64,000 bases of DNA from positions 16,963 to 80,962 of the forward strand of contig JASBUR010000051.1 in assembly GCA_030147805.1 (NCBI GenBank). Direction: 5' to 3'. The notes beneath the pieces are model-generated. The model had not been told where the DNA came from. It saw nothing but the letters and a program-made list of their open reading frames with translations, and made no database searches. Origin of the DNA: Sphingomonadaceae bacterium (GTDB lineage Bacteria; Pseudomonadota; Alphaproteobacteria; Sphingomonadales; Sphingomonadaceae). The translations under genes and the position numbers were made by a program. Shown one piece after another: positions 8,403-17,271 of the stretch (position 1 is its first letter; every line of letters starts with the position of its first letter).

Positions 8403-9911
8403 ATGATGCGCCCCCTCTTTCTGGCGATGCTTGCCGGCCTCGCCGCCACGCCCGCCGCTGCCGCCGTCCTGCCTGCCACCGTCGCGGCGCTGGCCCCCGC
8501 CTCCGGCACGCTGGTGCTGCCGCTGTCGAAGGCCGGCGATCTCGCCGCGGTCGGCGCGTCGCTCGACCCCGCCGCGCGCGACGCGGTCGCGCGGGCGCTC
8601 GCCGCCGCTGCATTCGACTACAAGGCCCGGAGCAGCCTCTCGCTGCGCGGCATCGGTCCCTACGACCGGCTGCTCGTCATCGGGCTCGGCGCCACGGCGC
8701 CGACCGCCGTCGACCTGCGGACGCTTGGCGGCATCGCCGCGCGCGAAGCCGGCAAGGACAAGGCGGTCGCGCTCGTGGCGACCCAATTGCCCGCCGGTGC
8801 CGCCGCCGACGTCGCCCTCGGCTATCGCCTCGGCAGCTACAGCTTCGACGTCTACAAGAAGCCCGAAAGGCCGGTGACGCGCGCGCCGCTGACCGTCGTC
8901 GGCGGCGGCGATCCGGACGCGGCCGCGGCGCTCGCCGATGCCGTCGTCTTCGCGCGCGACCTCGTCGCCGAGCCCGCCAACATCGTCTACCCCGAGAGCT
9001 TCGTCGACCGCACCCGCGCCGCCTTCGCCGGGGTCGCCGGGGTGCGCATCGAGGTGCTCGACGTGGCGGCGATGGAGAAACTCGGCATGGGGGCGATCCT
9101 CAGCGTCGGCAAGGGCAGCGTCCACCCGCCGCGCCTGCTGGTCGTCGAATATAAGGGCGCCGGCGCGCCGGCGAGACCGATCGTGCTGCCGGGCAAGGGC
9201 ATCACCTTCGATTCGGGCGGCATTTCGCTCAAGGGCGGCAACGGCATGTGGCGGATGAAGAACGACATGGCGGGTGCCGCCGCGGTCGTCGGCAGCGTGC
9301 TGGCGCTCGCGAGGGGGCGTGCGCCGGTCAACGTCGTCGCCATCGCCGCGCTGGCCGAGAACATGCCCGACGGCGGCGCGTCGCGCCCCGGCGACGTGGT
9401 ACGCGCGATGAACGGCAAGACGATCGAGATCATCAGCACCGACGCCGAGGGGCGCCTCGTCCTCGCCGACGCGCTCGCCTATGCCGAGAAGCGCTACGAC
9501 CCGGCAGCGATCGTCGACGTGGCGACGCTGACCGGCGCCGTCGGCGGCGCGCTCGGCAACGAATATGCCGGGCTGTTCAGCCGCCACGACGCGCTCGCCG
9601 AGCAGCTGCTCGCCGCCGGCAGGGCGACGGGCGAGGAGCTGTGGCGCCTGCCGCTGCATGCCAATCATCTCGAGGACATCAAGTCGGACTATGCGGACAT
9701 CCGCAATTCGACCGAGGGCAACCAGCCCGGCGCCAGCCACGGGGCCGCCTTCATCGGCCATTTCGCCGATGCCGCGACGCCGTGGGCGCATCTCGACATC
9801 GCCGCCACGGCGCTGTCGTCCGAGGCGACGCCCACCGTGCCGAAGGGCGCGGTGGGCTACGGCGTGCAGCTGCTCGACCGGTTCGTCCGCGATTTCAAGG
9901 CGGTGAACTGA
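8403..9911 (+). CDS. Secreted M17 leucyl aminopeptidase
   Basis: A 502-residue dizinc aminopeptidase of family M17 that removes N-terminal residues from peptides. It begins with a signal peptide (RPLFLAMLAGLAATPAAAA), so this copy acts in the periplasm, unlike cytosolic PepA. The catalytic region has GKGITFDSGGISLK, KNDMAGAAAV, and STDAEGRLVLADAL, carrying the metal ligands and the active-site Lys and Arg. Two adjacent ATGs (8403 and 8406) are equally possible; longer readings would cross sodB. The N-terminal non-catalytic domain is shorter and divergent, as usual in exported members. Confidence 0.92.
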   Translation: MMRPLFLAMLAGLAATPAAAAVLPATVAALAPASGTLVLPLSKAGDLAAVGASLDPAARDAVARALAAAAFDYKARSSLSLRGIGPYDRLLVIGLGATAPTAVDLRTLGGIAAREAGKDKAVALVATQLPAGAAADVALGYRLGSYSFDVYKKPERPVTRAPLTVVGGGDPDAAAALADAVVFARDLVAEPANIVYPESFVDRTRAAFAGVAGVRIEVLDVAAMEKLGMGAILSVGKGSVHPPRLLVVEYKGAGAPARPIVLPGKGITFDSGGISLKGGNGMWRMKNDMAGAAAVVGSVLALARGRAPVNVVAIAALAENMPDGGASRPGDVVRAMNGKTIEIISTDAEGRLVLADALAYAEKRYDPAAIVDVATLTGAVGGALGNEYAGLFSRHDALAEQLLAAGRATGEELWRLPLHANHLEDIKSDYADIRNSTEGNQPGASHGAAFIGHFADAATPWAHLDIAATALSSEATPTVPKGAVGYGVQLLDRFVRDFKAVN

Positions 9912-10010
9912 CGGCGCTTGCGCGAGCTCGACAGGCATTGGCGGCAATCAGGGCGTGACATGACGCGGCCGGCGTGTATTATGTCTATACAACAGTTACG
10001 GAAACGAACG

Positions 10011-10784
10011 ATGCGCCTCGCCCTGTTGACTGCCGCTTTCGCGCCCGCGCTTGCCGCCGCTCCCGCCCATGCCGACGCGCTGCTCGACCAGGCGCTGGCG
10101 AACGGCGGCGCCTACAACAGTGCCGATTGGGCCTATGTATCGACGATGCAGGTCTGGGCGGGCGGCTCGACGGTGGTCGGCGACGCGATCGACCGCGCCA
10201 AGACTGGCCAGCGCGCACGACCGCCGCTGCGCGAGCAGAAGGTCACCAGCGTCGACCCGTCGAAGCCGGCCGGGCAGCGCGAGCAGGTGGTCTACCAGAA
10301 GGACAGCAAACAGGTCGTCGTCGACACCGACGAGGACGACGATCTACCGGCCTATGGCGAGATGAGCCAGCTGATCCAGGGGACTCCTGCCAAGGTCGGC
10401 GAGACCGTCGCGACCGCCACCTACCGCTTCAACGTCGATCCCAAGCAGGTCCGCAAGATCGGCGGCGCCGACCTCGACATCGATTCGAGCGATCCGCTGC
10501 CGCCGCTCGCCGGCACCGCGATCGTCCAGAAGACCGGCGCGGGCGCCCCCTATGTCCGCAGCATCGTGGTCGCGCTGCCGACGCACGACGGCAAGGGCCG
10601 CGGCAACGCCGCCGGCAAGGTCAAGCAGCTGTCCTTCGGCTTCCGCTTCGCCCCCGAGCCGACGAAGGGCGTGAAGCTGCTGCAGGCGTTCGGCATGGAC
10701 TCGAGCCTGCAGGGGCTCGGGCTGGTCACCGTCGACTTCTCGGTGCTCAACAAGGTGAGCGGCTACCGCTTCGTCGGCAAATAG
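10011..10784 (+). CDS. Exported protein of unknown function
   Basis: A 257-residue protein with a clear signal peptide (RLALLTAAFAPALAAAPAHA). The mature part is polar, with the stretches YNSADWAYVSTMQVW, VDTDEDDDLPAYGEM and FGFRFAPEPTKGVKLLQAFG. No cysteine pairs, lipobox or known catalytic motif is seen. The second half alternates strands in a way that suggests a beta-rich periplasmic domain. An in-frame ATG at 9981 would add 10 residues; 10011 is preferred because it directly precedes the signal peptide. A single gene by spacing. I do not recognise the family. Confidence 0.82.
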   Translation: MRLALLTAAFAPALAAAPAHADALLDQALANGGAYNSADWAYVSTMQVWAGGSTVVGDAIDRAKTGQRARPPLREQKVTSVDPSKPAGQREQVVYQKDSKQVVVDTDEDDDLPAYGEMSQLIQGTPAKVGETVATATYRFNVDPKQVRKIGGADLDIDSSDPLPPLAGTAIVQKTGAGAPYVRSIVVALPTHDGKGRGNAAGKVKQLSFGFRFAPEPTKGVKLLQAFGMDSSLQGLGLVTVDFSVLNKVSGYRFVGK

Positions 10785-11013
10785 CCGCTCCGGCCCGGGA
10801 GGAGAAGCGCCAGGCAGCGCCGCCCTTTTCGGCCGTGGCGATCGAATCGCCGTCGTGGCGGCCGCGTTCGTGAAACGTCCGGTCCCATCCAGCTTGTTTT
10901 AGCATTGATTGTTGTTTTATGAAGGATGGAGGCGGAGCGGCTCCCTCGAGAGAGCCGCCTGCCCGCGTCGGTGCGCCCGGGATCGTGCCGCCAATCGTCC
11001 TGGGGAGACGTCA

Positions 11014-11919
11014 ATGCCGTTGCTTTCGATCTTCATGTCGCACCTCGACCATGTCCTTGAGGGACGCAACGCGCGCCTGATCGAGATCGCGCGCATTGCC
11101 GAAGCAGCGGGCGCCGACCAGGCGGTGTTCAGCGAGCATGTCGCTTTGGCCAAGGTGATCGCCGGCGAAGGCGAAGCGGCGATTTTTCCCTTTCCCAGCG
11201 ACGAGAATTATCCCGAGCCGATGGTGTCGCTCGCGGCGATCGCCGGGGCCACGACGCGGCTGCGCCTCGCGACGGGCATTCTCATCGCACCGCTACGCCC
11301 GGCGATCCTGCTCGCCAAGCAGGTGGCGACGCTCGACAATATCAGCGACGGCCGGCTCGACCTCGGCATCGGCGCCGGCTGGCACGTCCCCGAGTTGAGC
11401 GCGGTCGGAATCGATCCCGAGAGGAAGCTCGCGGTGATGGAGGAAATCCTCGTCGCCTGCCGGCAACTGTGGACCGGCGAGCCGGCGAGCTTCCACGGGG
11501 CGCATGTCAATTTCGACAACCTCATGTGCGTGCCGACGCCGCTGTCGGGCGCGGCGCTGCCGGTGTGGCTCGCCGGCCCGCCGACCGCCAAGAGCGCCGA
11601 CCGCATCGCCCGCATGGGCAATGGCTGGCTGCCGTTCGGCAACGTCGGCCCCGACGACCTGAAGCGCGGCGGCGATCATCTGCGCGAGGCGGAGCGGCGC
11701 CATGGTTTGCCAACGGGCTCGCTTGGCATTCGCGCCGAACTGCAGACGCACGAAGGCGCGACGCTCGGGGCGAAGCTCGACTCCGCCTTCACGTTCGTGC
11801 CGTCGATTCTCGCGGCCGGCGTCACGCATCTGCAGCTGCCGATCTGGCGCTATGTGAAGCGCCTCGATGACGTCGGCCCGCTCGTCGAGACCGTGCGCCA
11901 GCGGCTCGACGCGCTGTGA
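11014..11919 (+). CDS. LLM-class flavin/F420-dependent oxidoreductase
   Basis: A 301-residue luciferase-like TIM-barrel enzyme. Family marks include the N-terminal LIEIARIAEAAGADQAVFSEHV, the LATGILIAPLRPAILLAKQVATLD core, GRLDLGIGAGWH, and the LPVWLAGPPT strand near residue 185. Members use FMN or coenzyme F420. Here the stop overlaps the start of npdG (GTGA), which is followed by fbiC, so F420 is the likely cofactor; this is inference from context. The ATG at 11014 has GGGGAG upstream. The substrate is unknown. Confidence 0.88.
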   Translation: MPLLSIFMSHLDHVLEGRNARLIEIARIAEAAGADQAVFSEHVALAKVIAGEGEAAIFPFPSDENYPEPMVSLAAIAGATTRLRLATGILIAPLRPAILLAKQVATLDNISDGRLDLGIGAGWHVPELSAVGIDPERKLAVMEEILVACRQLWTGEPASFHGAHVNFDNLMCVPTPLSGAALPVWLAGPPTAKSADRIARMGNGWLPFGNVGPDDLKRGGDHLREAERRHGLPTGSLGIRAELQTHEGATLGAKLDSAFTFVPSILAAGVTHLQLPIWRYVKRLDDVGPLVETVRQRLDAL

Positions 11920-12596
11920 GCGCGCGGCCGACGCTCGCCATCGTCGGCGGCACCGGCGCGCTCGGATCGGGGCTGGCGCTGCGCTGGGCGGCGGCGGGCT
12001 ACCGCGTCGTCATCGGCTCGCGCGACACGGCGAAGGGCGCCGCGGTGAGCGCCGAGCTCGAGGCGACGCTGGCGGCGCGCGGCAGCGATGCCCGCCTCGA
12101 GGCGCTCGACAATCGGGCGGCGGCGGCGGCCGGCGACATCGTCGTCCTCGCCGTCGCCTTCAGCCATCAGCGCGCGACGCTCGAGGCGATCCGCGCCGAA
12201 CTGGTCGGCAAGATCCTCGTCGACGTCACCGTGCCGCTGGTGCCGCCCAAGGTGATGCGCGTGCAGCTGCCGCCCGAAGGCTCGGCCGGGCAGATCGCGC
12301 AGGCGCTGCTCGGCGAGCCGACGCGGGTCGTTTCGGCCTTCCAGAACGTCGCCGCGACGCACCTACAGGGCGAGGGGCCGGTGCCCTGCGACGTGCTGGT
12401 CTGCGGCGACGATCGCGACGCGCGGCAACAGGTGATCGGGCTCGTCGAGGCGGCCGGCGCGCGCGGCCTGCACGGCGGCGGCATCGCCAACGCCGCCGCG
12501 GCGGAGGCGATGACCTCGGTGCTGATCTTCCTCAACAAACATTATGGTGGCCATTCGGGGATCCGTATCAGCGGGCTCGACGACGCTCATGACTGA
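11916..12596 (+). CDS. npdG: NADPH-dependent F420 reductase
   Basis: A 226-residue Rossmann-fold enzyme that passes hydride between NADP(H) and coenzyme F420. The N-terminal nucleotide motif is IVGGTGALGSGLALRW followed by GYRVVIGSRD, where the Ser-Arg after the second strand fits NADP. The F420-binding region typical of the family is seen in DVTVPL and AFQNVAA (family: AFNNV). It starts with GTG overlapping the stop of the LLM oxidoreductase and ends inside the start of fbiC. A general NADP-binding reductase is possible, but the setting makes the F420 role very likely. Confidence 0.9.
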   Translation: MSARPTLAIVGGTGALGSGLALRWAAAGYRVVIGSRDTAKGAAVSAELEATLAARGSDARLEALDNRAAAAAGDIVVLAVAFSHQRATLEAIRAELVGKILVDVTVPLVPPKVMRVQLPPEGSAGQIAQALLGEPTRVVSAFQNVAATHLQGEGPVPCDVLVCGDDRDARQQVIGLVEAAGARGLHGGGIANAAAAEAMTSVLIFLNKHYGGHSGIRISGLDDAHD

Positions 12597-14931
12597 GCGT
12601 CGGCTGAGCGACGCCGAGGCGCTGCGGCTCGCCGACGCCACCGACGTCGACGCGCTGATGCGGCAGGCGGCGGCTTTGCGCGATGCCGCGTACGGGCCGA
12701 TCGTCACCTATTCGCGCAAGGTGTTCGTGCCGCTGACCCATCTGTGCCGCGACGTCTGCCATTATTGTACCTTCGCCAGGGCGCCGCGCGACGTCGCGGC
12801 TGCCTACATGAGCGTCGCCGAGGCGGTCGCGCTGTGCCGCGACGGCGCGCGGCTCGGCTGCCGCGAAGCGCTGCTGACGCTCGGCGATCGGCCCGAGGCG
12901 CGCTATCCGGCGGCGCGGCGCGCGCTCGACGCGATGGGGTTCGCCAGCACGCTTGACTATGTCGCGCATGTCGCCGCCGCGATCGCCGCCGAAACCGGGC
13001 TGCTGCCGCACATCAACGCTGGCGTGATGTCGCCGGCGGAGATCGCGCGGCTGCGGCCGGTGTCGGCGTCGATGGGCCTCATGCTCGAAACGGTGGCGGA
13101 TCGGCTCGGCGATCGCGACGTCCCGCACCATGGCTCGCCTGACAAGGCGCCGGCGGTGCGGCTGGCGACGATCGACGCGGCGGGTGCGGCGCAGGTGCCC
13201 TTCACCTCGGGGCTGCTCATCGGCATCGGCGAGACGCGGCGCGAGCGGATCGAAGCGCTGCTGGCGCTGCGCGCGCTCCATGACCGCCACGGCCATCTGC
13301 AGGAAGTCATCATCCAGAACTTCCGCGCCAAGCCCGGCACGCGGATGGCCGCCGCGCCCGAGCCGCCGCTCGACGAGCTGCTGTGGACGATCGCGGTGGC
13401 GCGGCTGGTTATGGGCGGCGCGATGAGCCTGCAGGCGCCGCCCAACCTCAGCGCCGACGCGCTGCCCGCGCTGATCGCCGCCGGCATCAACGACTTCGGC
13501 GGCGTGTCGCCGCTCACCCCCGACCACGTCAATCCCGAGGCGCCCTGGCCGCAGCTCGACCGCCTCGCCGCTACGACGGCAGGCACCGGCAAATGGCTGC
13601 AGCAGCGGCTGACGATCTATCCGGCCTATGCGCGCGACGCCGAGCGCTGGCTCGACCCCGCAATGCGCCCGCGCGTGCTGGCGCTGTCGGATGCCGAGGG
13701 CTTCGCGCGCGAGGACGGCTGGCGCGCCGGCGGTGCGGAGCCCTTGCCGCCCCGCGATCTCGCGCTGATCGGCTGCTCCCCGGCGCCGGTAGTACCTGAG
13801 CTGGATTCGATCCTTGCCCGGGCCGAGCGCGGCCACGCGCTCGACGAAGCCGAGATCGTGCGGCTGTTCGCTGCGCGCGGTCCCGAAGTCTCGGCGGTCT
13901 GCGCCGCCGCCGACCGGCTGCGCGGCGCGGTCAACGGCGACCGCGTCAGTTACGTCGTCAACCGCAACATCAACTACACCAACATCTGCGGCTACCGCTG
14001 CCAGTTCTGTGCTTTCTCCAAGGGGCGGACCAGCGAAAATCTGCGCGGCAAGCCCTATATGCTCGACACCGCCGAGGTGGCCTTACGCGCCGTCGAGGCG
14101 GCCGCGCGCAGCGCGACCGAGGTCTGCCTGCAGGGCGGCATCCATCCCGACTACAGCGGCGAGACCTATCTTGGCATCTGCCGCGCGATCCGCGCCGCGG
14201 CGCCCGGCCTCCATATCCACGCCTTCTCGCCGCTGGAAATCTTCCAGGGCGCGGCAACGCTCGGCATCGCCGTGCCCGACTTCCTTCGGCGGCTGAAGGC
14301 CGAGGGGCTCGACACGCTGCCCGGCACCGCGGCCGAAATCCTCGACGACGAGGTGCGACAGGTCATCTGTCCCGACAAGATCACCACCGAGCAGTGGCTC
14401 GACGTCGTGGCGGCGGCGCACGAGGCCGGCATCCGCACCACCGCGACGATCATGTTCGGCCATGTCGACCGTCCGCGGCACTGGGCGCGCCACCTGATCC
14501 GCATCCGCGAGCTGCAGCGGCGAACCGGCGGCTTCACCGAATTCGTGCCGCTGCCCTTCGTCGCCGAAGAAGCGCCGTTGCATCGCAAGGGGCGGGCGCG
14601 GCCGGGGCCGACCTTTCGTGAGGCGCTGCTGATGCATGCGGTGGCGCGGCTGACGCTGCACGGGCTGATCGACAATATCCAGGCGTCGTGGGTGAAGCTC
14701 GGGCTCGACGGCGTCGTCGCGATGCTGGCGGCGGGGGCGAACGACGCTGGCGGCACGCTGATGAACGAGTCGATCACTCGTGCGGCGGGGGCGGTCCACG
14801 GCGAGGAAATGACGCGCGACCGGCTCGAAGCGGCGATCCGCGGCGCCGGGCGTGTCCCGGCCGAACGCACGACGCTCTACGGCCCACCGCCGCGTTGCGA
14901 GGCGGCCGAGGCGGCGCTCGAACTAGCCTGA
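12589..14931 (+). CDS. fbiC: 7,8-didemethyl-8-hydroxy-5-deazariboflavin (FO) synthase, CofG-CofH fusion
   Basis: A 780-residue double radical-SAM enzyme that makes FO, the deazaflavin chromophore of F420, from tyrosine and 5-amino-6-ribitylamino-uracil. The CofG half (about residues 1-380) has the cluster motif CRDVCHYCTF near residue 60; the CofH half (about residues 430-780) has NICGYRCQFCAFSKG near residue 470. Both keep C-x3-C-x2-C. The fused CofG-CofH order is that of actinobacterial FbiC. The ATG at 12589 overlaps the npdG stop; an ATG at 12544 is less likely. The end overlaps the convergent cofC by 9 bases. Confidence 0.96.
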   Translation: MTERRLSDAEALRLADATDVDALMRQAAALRDAAYGPIVTYSRKVFVPLTHLCRDVCHYCTFARAPRDVAAAYMSVAEAVALCRDGARLGCREALLTLGDRPEARYPAARRALDAMGFASTLDYVAHVAAAIAAETGLLPHINAGVMSPAEIARLRPVSASMGLMLETVADRLGDRDVPHHGSPDKAPAVRLATIDAAGAAQVPFTSGLLIGIGETRRERIEALLALRALHDRHGHLQEVIIQNFRAKPGTRMAAAPEPPLDELLWTIAVARLVMGGAMSLQAPPNLSADALPALIAAGINDFGGVSPLTPDHVNPEAPWPQLDRLAATTAGTGKWLQQRLTIYPAYARDAERWLDPAMRPRVLALSDAEGFAREDGWRAGGAEPLPPRDLALIGCSPAPVVPELDSILARAERGHALDEAEIVRLFAARGPEVSAVCAAADRLRGAVNGDRVSYVVNRNINYTNICGYRCQFCAFSKGRTSENLRGKPYMLDTAEVALRAVEAAARSATEVCLQGGIHPDYSGETYLGICRAIRAAAPGLHIHAFSPLEIFQGAATLGIAVPDFLRRLKAEGLDTLPGTAAEILDDEVRQVICPDKITTEQWLDVVAAAHEAGIRTTATIMFGHVDRPRHWARHLIRIRELQRRTGGFTEFVPLPFVAEEAPLHRKGRARPGPTFREALLMHAVARLTLHGLIDNIQASWVKLGLDGVVAMLAAGANDAGGTLMNESITRAAGAVHGEEMTRDRLEAAIRGAGRVPAERTTLYGPPPRCEAAEAALELA

Positions 14932-15534
14932 GGCTTTGGCGTGCGCGGCGCCGGCGCGGATCAGCGCGGTGCGACGTGCGGCAGGAAGGCGGCACAGGCC
15001 GGCGCGATCGTCGACGTCGAACGCCAGCCCCGGCCGCTCGATGATGGCATGCCCCGGGCCAGCGAGCGCGACGTGGCGCGCCCGGCTACCCGCACCGAAC
15101 GCGAAGCCGATCGACGCGGGCGGCCGGAAGCCCAGCGCATTGGTGCCGTCGCCGCGATGATCGGGCGCAATCGCGATGCCGTGCGCGGCAGTCGCGGCGA
15201 GCAGCGCCTCGATGTCGGCCGGTGCGAGATCGGGCAGGTCGGCGGCCAGGACGAGCCAGAGGCGAGTGTCGTCGAGCCGGGCCACGGCCTGCGCCAGATC
15301 TTCATTCAGCCCTTCGCCGCCGTCGGTCATCGCCCGGATTCCGGCGACGCGCGGTCCGTCGGCCGGCCCGAGCAGGACGATCTCGTCGATACCGTCGGCG
15401 CGCTTCAACGTGTCGAGGACATGGATGAGCATGCCGAGCACCAGCCAGCGGCGCTGCCGCGGCGGCAGTTCACCGGCGAGGCGACTCTTGGCCTGGTCGA
15501 GCGCCTTGATCGGAACGAGCGCGCGGACCGTCAC
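14923..15534 (-). CDS. cofC: 2-phospholactate (or phosphoenolpyruvate) guanylyltransferase
   Basis: A 203-residue nucleotidyltransferase that activates a three-carbon phosphoacid with GTP for transfer to FO in F420 synthesis. The N-terminus MTVRALVPIKALDQAKSRLA is the CofC form of the sugar-nucleotide fold's nucleotide loop, and LVLAADLPDLAP has the metal-binding Asp. Which substrate is used (2-phospholactate, phosphoenolpyruvate or 3-phosphoglycerate) cannot be read here. It overlaps cofD by 4 bases (minus strand) and meets fbiC tail to tail with a 9-base overlap. Confidence 0.92.
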   Translation of the reverse strand: MTVRALVPIKALDQAKSRLAGELPPRQRRWLVLGMLIHVLDTLKRADGIDEIVLLGPADGPRVAGIRAMTDGGEGLNEDLAQAVARLDDTRLWLVLAADLPDLAPADIEALLAATAAHGIAIAPDHRGDGTNALGFRPPASIGFAFGAGSRARHVALAGPGHAIIERPGLAFDVDDRAGLCRLPAARRTALIRAGAAHAKASG

Positions 15535-16469
15535 CGGCGCAGCCGCGCGGCCAGTGCCAGCGCCGTCGTCGCGACGCGGGCGCGATCCCCGGCGCTGCGC
15601 ATCAGCGTATCGCTGCTCGTCACGCCAAGCCCCGGCGGCAGCGTCGCGGCATCGTCCTTGTCGTCGATCACGATGCCGTCGATCACGCCCCGATAATGCT
15701 GCGCGATCGTCGCGGTTTCCACGCCGAGCCCGAGTTCGCGCATGATCTTGGCGGTCGGGCCCTTCACCGCCTCGCCGCCCGGGACGGGCGTCACCGCGAC
15801 CACCGGCGCCCGCCCTCGCAGCGCCGCGGCGAGCCCGGGGACGGCAAGGATCGGGTCGATGCTGAGATAAGGGTTCGACGGCGCGACGATGATCGCCGCC
15901 AGATCGGGATCGGCGAGCGCCGCCAGCGCGCCCGGCGCCGGGCGCGCGGCGTCGGCGCCGGCGAAGCGTACCGACTGCAGCCGCGGCTCGCAGCGGCGCG
16001 CCACGAAATAGCGCTGGAACGGCAGTTCGCCTTCGTCGGTCAGCACCATCGTCGCCACCGGATCGTCGCTCATCGGCACGATGCGCGTCGCGATGCCCAG
16101 CCGCGCGGCGAAATCGGCGATGATCGCGCTCAGGCGCTCGCCGGCCAGCCGGTGCGTGCGCTCGACGTGCAGCGCCAGGTCGGCGTCGCCGAGCTGGAAC
16201 CAGTCCGCGCCGCCGATCTGGCGGAGCGCCGCCATGAAGTTCCAGCTCTCGCCGGCCCGGCCCCAGCCGCGTTCCTCGTCGGACAGCCCCGACAGGCTGT
16301 AGAGCAGCGTGTCGATGTCGGGGCTGATGCGCAGCCCGAGATGGGTGAAATCGTCGCCGGTGTTGACGACCATCGTCAGCTGTTCGGGCGCGAGCACGGC
16401 CGCGAGCCCGCGCGCCAGCTTGGCGCCGCCCACGCCGCCGGTCAGCAGCACGACTTTCCCGTCGATCAT
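15531..16469 (-). CDS. cofD: 2-phospho-L-lactate transferase
   Basis: A 312-residue enzyme that transfers the activated phosphoacid to FO to give F420-0 or its dehydro form. Family motifs: VVLLTGGVGGAKLARGLA at the start, VVNTGDDFTHLGLRISPDID, SWNFMAALRQIGGADWFQLG, and APSNPYLSIDPILAVPG. These are the phosphate and FO-binding segments in the known order. The ATG at 16469 overlaps the cofE stop and the end overlaps the cofC start, both by 4 bases. Length is normal. Confidence 0.95.
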   Translation of the reverse strand: MIDGKVVLLTGGVGGAKLARGLAAVLAPEQLTMVVNTGDDFTHLGLRISPDIDTLLYSLSGLSDEERGWGRAGESWNFMAALRQIGGADWFQLGDADLALHVERTHRLAGERLSAIIADFAARLGIATRIVPMSDDPVATMVLTDEGELPFQRYFVARRCEPRLQSVRFAGADAARPAPGALAALADPDLAAIIVAPSNPYLSIDPILAVPGLAAALRGRAPVVAVTPVPGGEAVKGPTAKIMRELGLGVETATIAQHYRGVIDGIVIDDKDDAATLPPGLGVTSSDTLMRSAGDRARVATTALALAARLRR

Positions 16470-17215
16470 CGGAACAGGTCCTGACCTGCGGCGCGCAACA
16501 GCATGGCGCTGCCCGCGTCGCTCTCCTGCCAGCCGAGGCCGCGCATATGGACGACCGGCAGCCCCTCGGCGCCTTCGCCCATGACGAGCCCGGCGGCGGC
16601 AGCGACGGCGTCGGCCAGCGCCACCTCGGTCGCTTCGAGCCGCCGGCCGTAGCGGTCGGGCTCGCCGCGCCGGTCGACGAGCGCCGGCAGCCCGGCGACG
16701 CCGATCGCGACGTTGACGCTGCCCAGCCGCCACGGGCGGCCGAAGCTGTCGGAGATCACCACCGCCGGCGCGACCCCGGTCGCCGCGCGCAGCCCGTTGC
16801 GGATCGCGCGGGCGCTGGCGTCGGGATCGACGGGCAGCAGCAGCACCGGCTCGCCGGGCGTGTCGCGCGACAGGTTCGACTGGTCGATGCCGGCATTCGC
16901 CATGACCAGCCCGAGCCGGTGGCGGACGATGAGCACCCCCGGCACCGCGCGCACCACCTCGCTCGCTTCGCCGAGGATCAGCTCGACGAGCCGCGCGTCC
17001 TTGCCGGTGGTCCGCGCCAGATCGAGTGCGGCGGGCGAAGGGGTGACGCCGGCGAGGTCGACGCGCCGCCCCTCCGCCTTCGAAACGATCTTCTGCGCGA
17101 CGACCACGACATCCTGTGCCGCCAGGCGGATCGCGCCGAGCGACGCGGCAATGATCTGTGCGATGTCGTCGCCGGCGACGACGTCGCCGATCCCGTCGAG
17201 GGCGGTCAGCTGCAT
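16466..17215 (-). CDS. cofE: Coenzyme F420-0:L-glutamate ligase, single domain
   Basis: A 249-residue GTP-dependent ligase that adds the gamma-linked glutamate tail to F420-0. Seen are DVVVVAQKIVSKAEGR, ANAGIDQSNL, VVISDSFGRPWRLGSVNVAIG and DRYGRRLEATEVALAD, all CofE/FbiB N-domain marks. It lacks the C-terminal nitroreductase-like domain of actinobacterial FbiB that reduces dehydro-F420-0. The ATG at 17215 is the first Met of the domain; longer readings run into the isomerase gene. It leads a tight cofE-cofD-cofC unit. Confidence 0.94.
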   Translation of the reverse strand: MQLTALDGIGDVVAGDDIAQIIAASLGAIRLAAQDVVVVAQKIVSKAEGRRVDLAGVTPSPAALDLARTTGKDARLVELILGEASEVVRAVPGVLIVRHRLGLVMANAGIDQSNLSRDTPGEPVLLLPVDPDASARAIRNGLRAATGVAPAVVISDSFGRPWRLGSVNVAIGVAGLPALVDRRGEPDRYGRRLEATEVALADAVAAAAGLVMGEGAEGLPVVHMRGLGWQESDAGSAMLLRAAGQDLFR

Positions 17216-17271
17216 CGACGATCCATGGGATAGAAGCGCCCGTGCAGGCAAGCGCCAAGCGCCGTCGGCCG